Of a DNA stretch of 10,203 nt, positions 1 to 7,322 are shown in pieces. Both the position numbers and the translations under genes were made by a program. The first letter of the stretch is position 1. Each line of letters opens with the position of its first letter. Source of the DNA: a bacterium (GTDB taxonomy: Bacteria > Patescibacteriota > Gracilibacteria > UBA1369 > GCA-2718715); NCBI GenBank assembly GCA_030426295.1, contig JAUHYY010000033.1, positions 1 through 10,203 of the forward strand. Reading direction: 5' to 3'. Under the pieces are notes generated by a model. It did no database searches and was not told the DNA's origin. It was given only the letters and a program-made list of their open reading frames with translations.

Positions 1-219
1 AAAGATGATGTGGTTAAAGATGTGAAGTTTGAAGGCGAGGGGTGTGCAATTAGTCAGGCTGCAATGTCGATTTTGAGTGAAGAGTTGATTGGCAAAACTG
101 TTGAAGAAGCTAAGGCTATTAGCTCTGAAGATATTGTTGAAATGCTTGGGATTGAGTTAAGCCCGACTCGTTTAAAATGTGCTTTGCTTGGATGGGAGAG
201 TGTGAATGAGGCTATTTAA
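1..219 (+). CDS. SufU/IscU-type iron-sulfur cluster scaffold, C-terminal part (5' end outside window)
   Basis: This is the C-terminal 72 codons of an Fe-S cluster assembly scaffold protein; the frame is open from base 1, so the start lies before the window. The visible part carries the second conserved cysteine in GEGCAIS and the third in RLKCALLGW, both typical cluster or zinc ligands of the NifU N-terminal family. GCAIS and Lys-Cys (rather than IscU's His-Cys) resemble SufU, but the stretch between the two cysteines lacks the roughly 20-residue insertion of Bacillus SufU, so it is IscU-like in length. Such proteins accept sulfur from a SufS/IscS cysteine desulfurase, which may lie just upstream. 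It ends with TAA and its last 8 bases overlap the 3' end of the converging minus-strand locus. The family is clear; the SufU versus IscU label is not. Confidence 0.88.
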   Translation, partial: KDDVVKDVKFEGEGCAISQAAMSILSEELIGKTVEEAKAISSEDIVEMLGIELSPTRLKCALLGWESVNEAI

Positions 220-780
220 AGTCGTCTAGTATTTTGTATTCGATGTTTTGATCTGTTATTTCGAGGTACCCGATTTTTTTGTATAGCCCTATTGCACCTA
301 GTGGCATCGTAGATACAAATTTAATATGGTTTGGGTCTGTTCGTAGTTGATTTATTTCTTTCATAGAAGAGCTGCTTAACCTTCTAGTTTCTTTGTTTAT
401 TGTGTATTGAAGGAGGGTGTTAATGAATAGCCAGTTGTTTATTAGGAATATTGAGTGAGTGAGTTTGTGCGTTTTCAGTTTTAGCCAATAGGTTAGCCTG
501 TTTAGCTTTATTTTTGTTACTTTTTTGAGGCTGAAAAACGGTGGTGTGTGTAAGAAGACTATTGCTTCTGTGGTGTCATTTTTTGATAATTCTTTTTTTA
601 GGGTTCTTATGTCTTTGAAAGTGAGTCCAATTGTTTTCACATATTTTGTAAAGTTAGTTTTGATATAACTTCTTTAAAGTATCTGTTTGGGTTTAGGTAT
701 TTGATTCGTTTTGGAATAATTTCTTCTAGTTCGTCCCAATGTTTTGAAAGATGTATGTCTGCGACTACTGTTAGCTTCAT
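212..780 (-). pseudogene. Probable decayed metallophosphoesterase, split into two frames
   Basis: Two overlapping minus-strand reading frames look like remains of one gene. The first (780 to 637, 47 codons) starts MKLTVVADIHLS, the DxH metal-binding start of calcineurin-like metallophosphoesterases, and stops at TGA. The second (640 to 212, 142 codons from a GTG) overlaps it by four bases in the -1 frame and contains AIVFLHTPPFF, like the family's later His-Pro segment. The usual middle, with GD and GNH(D/E) motifs, and a clear GHxH are absent, so the protein would lack most metal ligands. A run of four A's beside the frame change could be the mutation site. The tail, AIGLYKKIGYLEI, also resembles the end of GNAT acetyltransferases, so a different origin or two small real genes remain possible. 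A good promoter precedes it. It converges on the Fe-S scaffold gene with an 8-base overlap. Confidence 0.45.
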
Positions 781-805
781 CAATTAGCTTAGATTTGTTG
801 TCTTA

Positions 806-833
806 ATTATACTTCTTTTTCTTAACTTGCCAA
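806..833 (-). promoter_or_regulatory. Promoter of the broken metallophosphoesterase locus
   Basis: On the minus strand a -35 box TTGGCA (828-833) is followed after 16 bases by a perfect TATAAT (806-811), 25 bases before the ATG at 780. The -35 box overlaps that of the divergent bcp promoter. It is close to the sigma-70-type consensus, which is notable for a gene that looks inactive. Confidence 0.7.
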
Positions 834-855
834 ACAAACGAAGTTCGGGTATAAT
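827..855 (+). promoter_or_regulatory. bcp promoter
   Basis: TTGCCA (827-832), a 17-base spacer and TATAAT (850-855) form a near-consensus sigma-70-type promoter. The -10 box ends 24 bases before the bcp ATG, giving a leader of roughly 17-18 bases with no Shine-Dalgarno sequence. The TTGCCAA core reads as a -35 box on both strands, so this promoter and the divergent one probably cannot be occupied together. Confidence 0.8.
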
Positions 856-879
856 CACTCCCTAGTATTAATAAAATTT

Positions 880-1311
880 ATGCTAAAAGAAGGTAAAAAG
901 GTTCCGGATTTTGTTCTTGAGAATCAAAATGGTGATGAGGTTAAACTTAGTCATTTTGCGAAGAAAAATGTGATTTTATATTTTTACCCGAAAGATGATA
1001 CTCCAGGTTGTACTAAAGAAGCATGTGGGTTTAGAGACTCTTTGAGTAGTTTAAATACTAAAGATGCAATTGTTCTTGGTGTTTCTCCAGACGGAGTTGA
1101 GTCGCATAAGAAGTTTATTACTAAGTATGGATTACCTTTCCAACTTTTAAGTGATCAAGAAAAAAAAGTTGCTGAGATGTATGGTGCGTTAAAAGATAAT
1201 GGAGGAATCAAGAGATCTACTTTCTTAATTGGCAAAGGAGGAAAGCTTAAAAAAGCTTGGTATGGAGTAAGAGTTCCAGGTCATGTTGATGAAGTGGTTG
1301 AAACTGTTTAG
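880..1311 (+). CDS. bcp: Thioredoxin-dependent peroxiredoxin, Bcp/PrxQ type
   Basis: This is a complete 143-residue peroxiredoxin that reduces hydrogen peroxide and organic hydroperoxides in the cytoplasm, using thioredoxin-like reductants. The active-site stretch DDTPGCTKEACGF places the peroxidatic cysteine at C44 and the probable resolving cysteine at C49, the five-residue spacing of the alpha2-type PrxQ subgroup. The catalytic arginine is R112 in the KRSTFLI strand. FYPKDDTPGCT, LGVSPDG and a C-terminal GHVDEV helix are all family hallmarks, though the tail is a few residues short of the usual 150-155. Start is the ATG 24 bases after the -10 box; no Shine-Dalgarno is present. It ends with TAG one base before the stop of the converging TPM gene, and no terminator is visible between them. 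Confidence 0.95.
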   Translation: MLKEGKKVPDFVLENQNGDEVKLSHFAKKNVILYFYPKDDTPGCTKEACGFRDSLSSLNTKDAIVLGVSPDGVESHKKFITKYGLPFQLLSDQEKKVAEMYGALKDNGGIKRSTFLIGKGGKLKKAWYGVRVPGHVDEVVETV

Positions 1312-1312
1312 T

Positions 1313-2179
1313 TTACCAACTTCCGCTTGATCCACCACCGCCGAATGATCCACCACTGAAACCGCCGAATCCACCACCGCTGCTTGGTCCATCCCACCAG
1401 TGTCTGTTTGATCCGCCTGCCCACCATGAGGTTTTCTTTTTGGAGTTGTAGTTTTTTGATACAAGTAGGTCGAAGAAGAATCCTATTAATACTCCAAGGG
1501 GAATAATTAATGCTATGTACTGAAAGTATCCAACTATTGCTGCACCGAGGAATCCGCTAAGCCCTCCGATAATTCCTCCTGGCCATGCACGTTTTGATCG
1601 ACCAAGGATGCTTGCTCCCCACATTAGTGGGAAAAATATTATGAAGAAGAGGGTAGATATTGGTTCGTCTACATTTTGTTGTTTTCTATCTGCAAAGTTT
1701 TCGTTTTCAATAGAATCTATGATCTGTGTTGTAGCGAATGAGATCCCTTCTGAGTAGTTGTCTGCTCTAAAGTAGTCTAGTGCGTCTTGGATTATCCAGT
1801 AACTTTCTACGTCTGTTAAGGATCCTTCTAGCCCAAAGCCAACTTCAATACGAGTTTCTCTTTCGTTAGGAGCGACAAGATATACTACTCCTGAATTTGC
1901 TCCTTCTAGTCCTACCCCCCATTCGCGACCAAGGTTGAGCGTGTAGTCGTTAATTGGTCTACCTTTAAGTGAGTCGACTGTTACAACTGCTATTTCTATA
2001 CCTTTTTCGTCGGATAAATTTTGTAGAGTGGTTTCGAGTTGTCTTTCAGTGAGTTCGTCAATAATGTTAGCTTGATCAGTTACAAAGCCATCGTTTTTAG
2101 GGAACCCGTAATCTACTGCAAAAGTAGTTGAAGGCAAGGCGAATGATATGGCTACGACTAGTGTGAGTAGTTTTCTCAT
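1313..2179 (-). CDS. TPM-domain (YgcG-like) membrane protein with Gly/Ser-rich tail
   Basis: This 288-residue envelope protein has a signal peptide (about 1-21, ending TTFA), an exported TPM domain (about 25-165; entry FVTDQANII, core IEIAVVTVDSL, then GREWGVG and IEVGFGLEG), three probable membrane segments (about 174-193, 201-219 and 221-240), and a tail of Trp, Gly and Ser (250-288). TPM domains have been tied to thylakoid photosystem II repair and acid phosphatase activity in plants; the bacterial YgcG-type function is poorly defined. The glycine-rich end is common in the family and probably flexible. It starts with ATG sharing one base with the lemA stop (TAATG), so translation is probably coupled. 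LemA and TPM genes are often neighbours, suggesting a joint envelope role, but no substrate can be named. Confidence 0.9.
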   Translation of the reverse strand: MRKLLTLVVAISFALPSTTFAVDYGFPKNDGFVTDQANIIDELTERQLETTLQNLSDEKGIEIAVVTVDSLKGRPINDYTLNLGREWGVGLEGANSGVVYLVAPNERETRIEVGFGLEGSLTDVESYWIIQDALDYFRADNYSEGISFATTQIIDSIENENFADRKQQNVDEPISTLFFIIFFPLMWGASILGRSKRAWPGGIIGGLSGFLGAAIVGYFQYIALIIPLGVLIGFFFDLLVSKNYNSKKKTSWWAGGSNRHWWDGPSSGGGFGGFSGGSFGGGGSSGSW

Positions 2180-2748
2180 TATTCGAAGTTTACTTCAGGT
2201 GCGTCAGCAGCAGCTTCATCACTTTCGAAGAACTCAAATTTATTGAATCCAAATAGTGCTGCAGTGATGTTTGTTGGGAATCTTCGAACTTGTGTGTTGA
2301 ATCCTTTAACTGTTCCGTTGTAATCAAGTCTTGCAACTCTAACTCTGTTTTCTTGTCCTTCTAGTTGTGCTTGTAAAGATTGAAATCCTTGAGTAGCAGT
2401 TAAGTTTGGATAAGATTCTACTGTTACTAATAGTCTGCTAAGTGCTGAATCAAATGCGTTACCAGCTTCTACTTTTTCGTTGATTGATCCTGCTCCTTGC
2501 CATTGAGTTCTGGCTTCTGTAACTGCTGTAAGTGTATCTTGTTCGAAGTCTGCAGCACCTCGTACTGTAGCAACTAGGTTTGGAACAAGGTCGAATCTTT
2601 CTTGGTAAGTTGTTTCAACGTTTGCCCAAGCTCCGTTAACTGTTTCTTCTGCAGCAACTAGTCCGTTGTATCCGCCGATTGCCCAGAGGATTACTAATAC
2701 TAATACTGCTGGAACTATAAATTTTGATGTAAGGAATTTGTTTTTCAT
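2179..2748 (-). CDS. lemA: LemA family membrane protein
   Basis: This is a complete 189-residue LemA protein. A short basic N-terminus and one membrane helix (about 9-30) lead into a helical domain with family features: NGLVAAEETVNGAWANVETTYQ (split in the family logo as V..AWA.v...yQ), RFDLVPNLVATV, and a C-terminal part with the YN..VK.FN...R.FP pattern and LFGF. LemA was named from a Listeria epitope; its biochemical role is unknown. It is thought to sit in the membrane with its helical domain outside or in the periplasm-like space. The acidic tail (DEAAADAPEVNFE) is low in conservation. Its own promoter lies at the end of queG, 24 bases before the ATG, and the TPM gene follows with a one-base overlap, making a two-gene unit. 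No Shine-Dalgarno is visible. Confidence 0.93.
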   Translation of the reverse strand: MKNKFLTSKFIVPAVLVLVILWAIGGYNGLVAAEETVNGAWANVETTYQERFDLVPNLVATVRGAADFEQDTLTAVTEARTQWQGAGSINEKVEAGNAFDSALSRLLVTVESYPNLTATQGFQSLQAQLEGQENRVRVARLDYNGTVKGFNTQVRRFPTNITAALFGFNKFEFFESDEAAADAPEVNFE

Positions 2749-2772
2749 TTTGTATAAGTTAAATCGCTAATG

Positions 2773-2800
2773 ATTATACTACATCTGTGCTAAAGCCCAA
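2773..2800 (-). promoter_or_regulatory. lemA-TPM promoter overlapping the queG 3' end
   Basis: On the minus strand, TATAAT (2773-2778) sits exactly 24 bases before the lemA ATG. The best -35 candidate is TTGGGC (2795-2800) with a 16-base spacer, which matches consensus only in its TTG and lies inside the last codons of queG. The -10 box is convincing and the -35 box weak. It would let lemA and the TPM gene be transcribed apart from the pheS-pheT-queG operon. Confidence 0.6.
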
Positions 2801-3837
2801 GAGGCATGTTCAGATATTATGTTGTTATTCGATTTTGATAATTTTGTAAGCTGAGGCGTTAGATCTTTTCGTTTTAAGTTGCCTGCAACTACGCATGCGT
2901 TTCTTGTTAGTCCGATTCGGCCGGCTCGCATTATTGGTGATCCTGCAAATTTTTCTAGGAATTCTTCATCAGTTTTTATTTCTAGGATTTGTTTGAGGTC
3001 TTGGTTATGGCCTGCGATTTTTTTTATGAAGTCGGGTTCTTTAGTGACTTTTTGTCGGATGTTGTGTGGGCAAACTTCTTGGCATAGGTCACAGCCGAAT
3101 AGCCAGTTACCGATTAATGGTCTTAGTTCTTTTGGGATTGGCCCTTTGTTTTCAATTGTTAAGTATGAGATGCATTTGTTGGCATCGATTTTGTAGGGCG
3201 AATGGAGTGCTTTGGTTGGACAGATGTCTATGCATCTTGTGCATGTTCCGCATATACCGTAGTTCTCGTCAGATGGTGAGTCGTATTCTAGGGGTAGGTT
3301 AGTGATTATTTCGCCGAGGAGAATCCATGATCCCGATTTAAGAGTTATGACCATAGTGTTTTTACCTATGTAACCAATTCCGGCTTTTTCGGCGTATTGG
3401 CGTTCAAGTAGTGGTCCCGAGTCTGAGAAGAATCGAGTTTTTGCTTTTGGGTCTAAGGTTTGTAGGTAGGTTTCGAGTTTTTTTAGTTTTGATTTAAAGA
3501 CTTTGTGATAGTCTCGCCCGTAGGCGTATCTTGCGATTTGGCCTTCTGAGGTTTCTTGTTTTTCTTGGTAGTAGTTTAGGCTTAGAAAAATTATGCTTTT
3601 TGCGTTTGGTAGGATTTTTTTGGGATGTGTTTTTAGTTTTTCGTGTTTTTCTAAGTACTGCATTTCACCATGCATTTGGTTTTTGATCCATGAAGAGTAT
3701 TCCTTTTTATAAAAGGGGAGAGTGGATGTTTTTGTTATTCGGCAATCAGTAAATCCGAGCTTTAGGGCTTCGGCTTTTATTTGAGAAGTTATTTCCCTCT
3801 TACTTGTCCGCCGATTTTTTCTAAGTTTTTGAAGCAT
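2779..3837 (-). CDS. queG: Epoxyqueuosine reductase
   Basis: This 352-residue cytoplasmic enzyme carries out the last step of queuosine synthesis, reducing epoxyqueuosine to queuosine at the wobble base of tRNAs with GUN anticodons, with cobalamin and two [4Fe-4S] clusters. Visible features are the FSDSGPLLERQYAEKAG segment (137-153) holding the conserved aspartate D139, IGYIGKN (154-160), a first cysteine group C196, C199, C202 and C206 (CGTCTRCIDICP), KCISYLTIE (C222), and a second group C249, C252 and C256 (GCDLCQEVCP). A HEAT-like helical end closes with EHASWALAQ. Length is normal. The only standard start is the ATG at 3837, inside pheT, giving a 49-base overlap in another frame and a very basic N-terminus (MLQKLRKNRRTSKRE) that may be partly dispensable. 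It is the last gene of the pheS-pheT-queG run. Free-living relatives would need Tgt and QueA elsewhere. Confidence 0.95.
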   Translation of the reverse strand: MLQKLRKNRRTSKREITSQIKAEALKLGFTDCRITKTSTLPFYKKEYSSWIKNQMHGEMQYLEKHEKLKTHPKKILPNAKSIIFLSLNYYQEKQETSEGQIARYAYGRDYHKVFKSKLKKLETYLQTLDPKAKTRFFSDSGPLLERQYAEKAGIGYIGKNTMVITLKSGSWILLGEIITNLPLEYDSPSDENYGICGTCTRCIDICPTKALHSPYKIDANKCISYLTIENKGPIPKELRPLIGNWLFGCDLCQEVCPHNIRQKVTKEPDFIKKIAGHNQDLKQILEIKTDEEFLEKFAGSPIMRAGRIGLTRNACVVAGNLKRKDLTPQLTKLSKSNNNIISEHASWALAQM

Positions 3838-6179
3838 TGTTCTTGTACGTCAGCCATGTCTTTGTCTGTAAGAGTTCTTTCGAGTGATCTAAGTGTAACT
3901 CTGTATGCTAATGATTTTTTGTCTTCTGGGATGTTTGATCCTTCGTATAGGTCGAATAGATTTACGTCGTTAACTAGTTCTGATGAACTTTGGATCGCTT
4001 CTTCTACTGTTGCTGATAATGTTTCTTTATCAATTAGGATTGATAGGTCGAATTCCATATCTGGGAACTTAGGTAGTGGATTGAATAAGTTAACATGATC
4101 AGTTTTGTGCGAAAGTTGTGCAAAATTAACTTCTGCATAAGCAACTTCTTCGTTTTCTAGGTCAAAATTTTCTAGAACTATTGGATGCACCATGTATAGG
4201 TGAGCAAGAATTGAGTCTTCATCTTTGATTACTGCTGCAGCTTTTGGATGAGCTTGTTCAGGAGCATCTTCATTAGGTATAAGTTCGAACTCTTGGTGTG
4301 CAAATTTTTCAAAGAATTCTTCTAGTATCCCTTTTAGTTTTAAGAAAGCGTTTTTTCCTTTGTAAGCAAAAGCTATTTTAGTTTCTTCTGCTGGGAAGAA
4401 TTCACCAACTTCTTTGTAAGTTCGTCCTAATTCGTAGATATTAATTTCTTCGAAGTTTTTGATGTTCTTGTGAATATTTTTAAGCATGTAAGGAAGCATT
4501 GAAACTCTCATATGAGTTTGTTCTTCAGATAAGTAGTTTGCTAACTTGATGTGGTTTTCTTCTTTTTCAAAAATGTTTTCGAAGTCTTTTTTAGAATAGA
4601 AAGAGTAGTTTCTAACTTCGTTAACACCAAAGCTTCTAAGTATTTCTCGGGCTTCATGTTCTCTTTCTCTTGCCATATTTTGCATAGGCATATGAGTTGG
4701 CAAGTTGGGTAGTCGAGGTTCGATTTGTTCGTATCCGTAGATTCGACCTATTTCTTCGATAAGATCTACTTCACGAGTTACATCTTTTGTTGCTCTGAAG
4801 CTTGGAACAGTTACTTTGAGTTTCTCTTTATCCTCTTTAACTTTAAAACTTAGTGATTCAAGAATTTTTTGCATTTCTTTAATTTCAAGATCGATTCCTA
4901 AATATTTATTTGTTTTTTGTGGATCAAAATCAATTTCAATAGTTGCCGGAGTAGAGTAGCTAATATCAGTTATTGGTCCGAGCGCTTTTGCTTCTGGGCA
5001 AAGTTCTTGAACTAGTTCATATGCTCTTTGAATAGCAATAGGACACATTTCTGGATCTAGTGATTTTTCGAATCTTTGTGAAGATTCTGATCTTAGTGCG
5101 TGACGAGTCGATGCTTTTCTAATTATTGTTGCATCCCAGTTCGCTGCTTCTAGAATAATTGAAGTTGTTTCGTCGTTGATTTCTGATTCGACACCTCCCA
5201 TTACTCCTGCGACTATAAGTGGTTTGTTGCTGCATATTAGTGGATCCTCTTCGTGGAGTTTTCTTTCTTTATGGTCTATCGTTTCTAGAGTTTCTGAGTT
5301 TTCTGCGTATCTAATTGTGAAATCTTTTGATCCAACCACGTGGTTGTCGTATGCATGCATTGGTTGGCCGAGTTCGAGCATTACAAAGTTAGTAATGTCT
5401 ACAATGTTGTTTACTGGAGTTACTCCGGCACTTTCTAGTTGTGATTTCATCCACTGCGGAGATTCTTTGATTTTTACTCCTTCAACAATAAGTGATGACC
5501 ATCGGTTAATTATTTCTTTGTTTTTTACTGTTACTTTTATTTCTTCACCTTTTTCTGGAGTTTCTGTGTTTTTCAGTGGATAAGGCTTAAGCTCCGAGTT
5601 TGTAATGGCTGCAATTTCTCGTGCGAATCCATAATGACTCCACAGATCTGGTCTGTGAGTTAGAGATTTATTGTCGATGTCGAAAATTATATCGTTTTTA
5701 TTTAGAGCTTCAGCAATTGGAGTTCCTGCTTCTGCGTCTAGGTGGTCGAGGTCCATGATTTCTTTGCCTTCTGATTCGCCAAGACCTGCTTCGTTTGCGG
5801 CTGCAATCATTCCGTAACTTTTTTCACCTCGTACTTTTGCTTCTGAAAGTTCGATTAAGTCTCCTTCACCATGCCATCTTACTTTTGATCCAGGTAGAGT
5901 TACTAAAACTTTCATGTTTTCTTTTATGTTTGATCCGCCACATACAATTTGTACAGTTTGATCACCAATATCTGTCATGCAGATTTTAAGTGCATCTGCA
6001 TTTGGATGTTCTTTTATTTCTGTAATTTTACCAACTACCATGTTTTTAAAAATTTCAGATTGATTTTCTACGCCTTCAACCTCAGCAGTTTTTAGGGTAA
6101 TCAGTTCACTGATTTGCTCACCAGTAAGGTCAGTTGGAAGGTCTACGAATTGTTTAATCCAGTTAAGTGAGAGTTTCAT
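3789..6179 (-). CDS. pheT: Phenylalanine--tRNA ligase beta subunit
   Basis: This complete 796-residue subunit pairs with PheS in the alpha2-beta2 synthetase that charges tRNA-Phe. In order one sees the N-terminal MKLSLNWIKQFVDL, an OB-fold tRNA-binding domain (about 40-150; VVGKITEIKEHPNADALKIC), the B3/B4 editing region (about 215-390; NNIVDITNFVMLELGQPMHAYD in two halves), the B5 domain with the EEIGRIYGYEQI signature, a catalytic-like core, and a C-terminal FDX-ACB anticodon-binding domain (about 698-796; PKFPDMEFDLSILID to the end). Length matches the bacterial family. The ATG directly follows the pheS TAG with no gap, so translation is probably coupled. Its last 49 bases also encode the start of queG. 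Confidence 0.97.
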   Translation of the reverse strand: MKLSLNWIKQFVDLPTDLTGEQISELITLKTAEVEGVENQSEIFKNMVVGKITEIKEHPNADALKICMTDIGDQTVQIVCGGSNIKENMKVLVTLPGSKVRWHGEGDLIELSEAKVRGEKSYGMIAAANEAGLGESEGKEIMDLDHLDAEAGTPIAEALNKNDIIFDIDNKSLTHRPDLWSHYGFAREIAAITNSELKPYPLKNTETPEKGEEIKVTVKNKEIINRWSSLIVEGVKIKESPQWMKSQLESAGVTPVNNIVDITNFVMLELGQPMHAYDNHVVGSKDFTIRYAENSETLETIDHKERKLHEEDPLICSNKPLIVAGVMGGVESEINDETTSIILEAANWDATIIRKASTRHALRSESSQRFEKSLDPEMCPIAIQRAYELVQELCPEAKALGPITDISYSTPATIEIDFDPQKTNKYLGIDLEIKEMQKILESLSFKVKEDKEKLKVTVPSFRATKDVTREVDLIEEIGRIYGYEQIEPRLPNLPTHMPMQNMAREREHEAREILRSFGVNEVRNYSFYSKKDFENIFEKEENHIKLANYLSEEQTHMRVSMLPYMLKNIHKNIKNFEEINIYELGRTYKEVGEFFPAEETKIAFAYKGKNAFLKLKGILEEFFEKFAHQEFELIPNEDAPEQAHPKAAAVIKDEDSILAHLYMVHPIVLENFDLENEEVAYAEVNFAQLSHKTDHVNLFNPLPKFPDMEFDLSILIDKETLSATVEEAIQSSSELVNDVNLFDLYEGSNIPEDKKSLAYRVTLRSLERTLTDKDMADVQEQCFKNLEKIGGQVRGK

Positions 6180-7223
6180 CTAAAATTGTTTGTTAAATCT
6201 GAGGTCACCGCTTAGAAGGTGTCTGATGTCATCGATTTTGTATTTCATCATTGCTAGTCTAGTAAGACCGAATCCGAAAGCCCATCCTTGATATTCGTTT
6301 GGATCGATTCCTCCGTATTCTAATACTTTAGGATGAACCATTCCTGCACCCATGAATTCGATGTAGCGTTGTCCTTTACATACTTTGCATGGTTCATTAA
6401 CTTTGCAGAAAGGGCAAGAAATATCGAGTTCGATTCCTGGTTCTACAAAGGGGAAGTAACCAGGTCTGAATCTTACTTTCATGTCTTTTCCGAATAGTCG
6501 GCTTAAGAATTCAACCATTATACCTTTTAGGTCTGCGAGTGAAATATCTTTATCGATTAGAAGACCTTCTACTTGGTCGAATGTTGTTTCGTGAGTTGCG
6601 TCAGTTGCTTCGTATCTGAATACTCGACCTGGAACGATAATTCTTAGAGGCGCTCCGTAGGTTTCCATACTTCTGATTTGGTTTGGTGAAGTATGCGTTC
6701 TAAGCACTAGTCTTCTGTGTTTCTCGTCTGCTGCTTTGTCGATAAAGAATGTGTCTTGCATGTCTCGAGCTGGATGAGTTTCTGGAATGTTTAGGGCTTC
6801 GAAATTGTAGTATTCGCTTTCTACTTCAGGGCCATCTACTACTGCGAATCCCATTTGTCCGAAAATTTGTTCTACATCTTTGTAGACTTGAGTTAATGGG
6901 TGAACGTGTCCGTATTTTGGTTTTTCACCTGGTAGAGTTACGTCGATCCATTCTTTTTCTAGTTTTTCTGCTAGTTCTGCTTTTTTAAGAAGTGATCTTT
7001 TAGATTCTACCTTTTCTTCGAGTTCTGTTTTTACCTTGTTTAAAGCTTGCCCAAGTTCTTTTTTCTCTTCTGGAGTAGCTGCTCCCATTTTTTTGAAGAA
7101 TTCTGAGAGTTTTCCTTTTCTACCGATGTATTCTTTTTCTGTTTCTTCTAGGTCAGTTAAGTTTGCTGCTTTATCTATTGCTGCTAAACCATCCTTCAGT
7201 ACGATTTCTAAATCTTGAGTCAT
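6180..7223 (-). CDS. pheS: Phenylalanine--tRNA ligase alpha subunit
   Basis: This complete 347-residue class II synthetase subunit contains the aminoacylation site. The N-terminal 90 residues form the tRNA-binding coiled coil. The core shows HPARDMQDTFF (150-160), RTHTSPNQIR (175-184, motif 2 region), GRVFRYEATDATHETTF (199-215), the phenylalanine-pocket stretch FVEPGIELD (259-267), and motif 3 GWAFGFGLTRLAM (313-325). An insertion carries four cysteines, C270, C273, C279 and C282 (CxxC-x5-CxxC), likely a small zinc knuckle; comparable insertions exist in other bacterial PheS proteins but not in E. coli. The protein is the first gene of pheS-pheT-queG. Its start has no Shine-Dalgarno, and a promoter candidate lies 24 bases upstream. 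No leader peptide rich in Phe or T-box was seen in the 99-base gap upstream. Confidence 0.97.
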   Translation of the reverse strand: MTQDLEIVLKDGLAAIDKAANLTDLEETEKEYIGRKGKLSEFFKKMGAATPEEKKELGQALNKVKTELEEKVESKRSLLKKAELAEKLEKEWIDVTLPGEKPKYGHVHPLTQVYKDVEQIFGQMGFAVVDGPEVESEYYNFEALNIPETHPARDMQDTFFIDKAADEKHRRLVLRTHTSPNQIRSMETYGAPLRIIVPGRVFRYEATDATHETTFDQVEGLLIDKDISLADLKGIMVEFLSRLFGKDMKVRFRPGYFPFVEPGIELDISCPFCKVNEPCKVCKGQRYIEFMGAGMVHPKVLEYGGIDPNEYQGWAFGFGLTRLAMMKYKIDDIRHLLSGDLRFNKQF

Positions 7224-7247
7224 TTTTTGGCTTTATTGTCAGAGGAC

Positions 7248-7276
7248 AGTCTACTTATAAATTGAAATTTAGGCAA
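7248..7276 (-). promoter_or_regulatory. Candidate pheS-pheT-queG promoter
   Basis: On the minus strand TTGCCT (7271-7276), a 17-base spacer and TAGACT (7248-7253) match the sigma-70-type boxes at four of six positions each. The -10 box is 24 bases before the pheS ATG, the same distance as at bcp, lemA and the surface-protein gene, which supports a modest sequence match. It overlaps the opposite-facing promoter at 7262-7290. Confidence 0.5.
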
Positions 7277-7290
7277 CAGTGAGGTATAAT
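7262..7290 (+). promoter_or_regulatory. Promoter of the small acidic protein gene
   Basis: TTGAAA (7262-7267), a 17-base spacer and a perfect TATAAT (7285-7290) form a strong sigma-70-type promoter, with the ATG 32 bases further on. It overlaps the weaker minus-strand pheS promoter candidate, so transcription in the two directions may compete. Confidence 0.78.
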
Positions 7291-7322
7291 GTAATGATAA
7301 TTAATACCTAATTCTAATAATA

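Noticed and set aside
1225..1464. A 79-codon minus-strand frame across the bcp-TPM junction
   Set aside because: It is a shadow of the Gly/Ser-rich tail of the TPM gene and of bcp; both are clear genes in other frames.
7224..7322. T-box or Phe leader peptide controlling pheS
   Set aside because: The 99-base gap is too short for a T-box, contains no attenuator hairpin with T run before pheS, and has no Phe-rich short frame.
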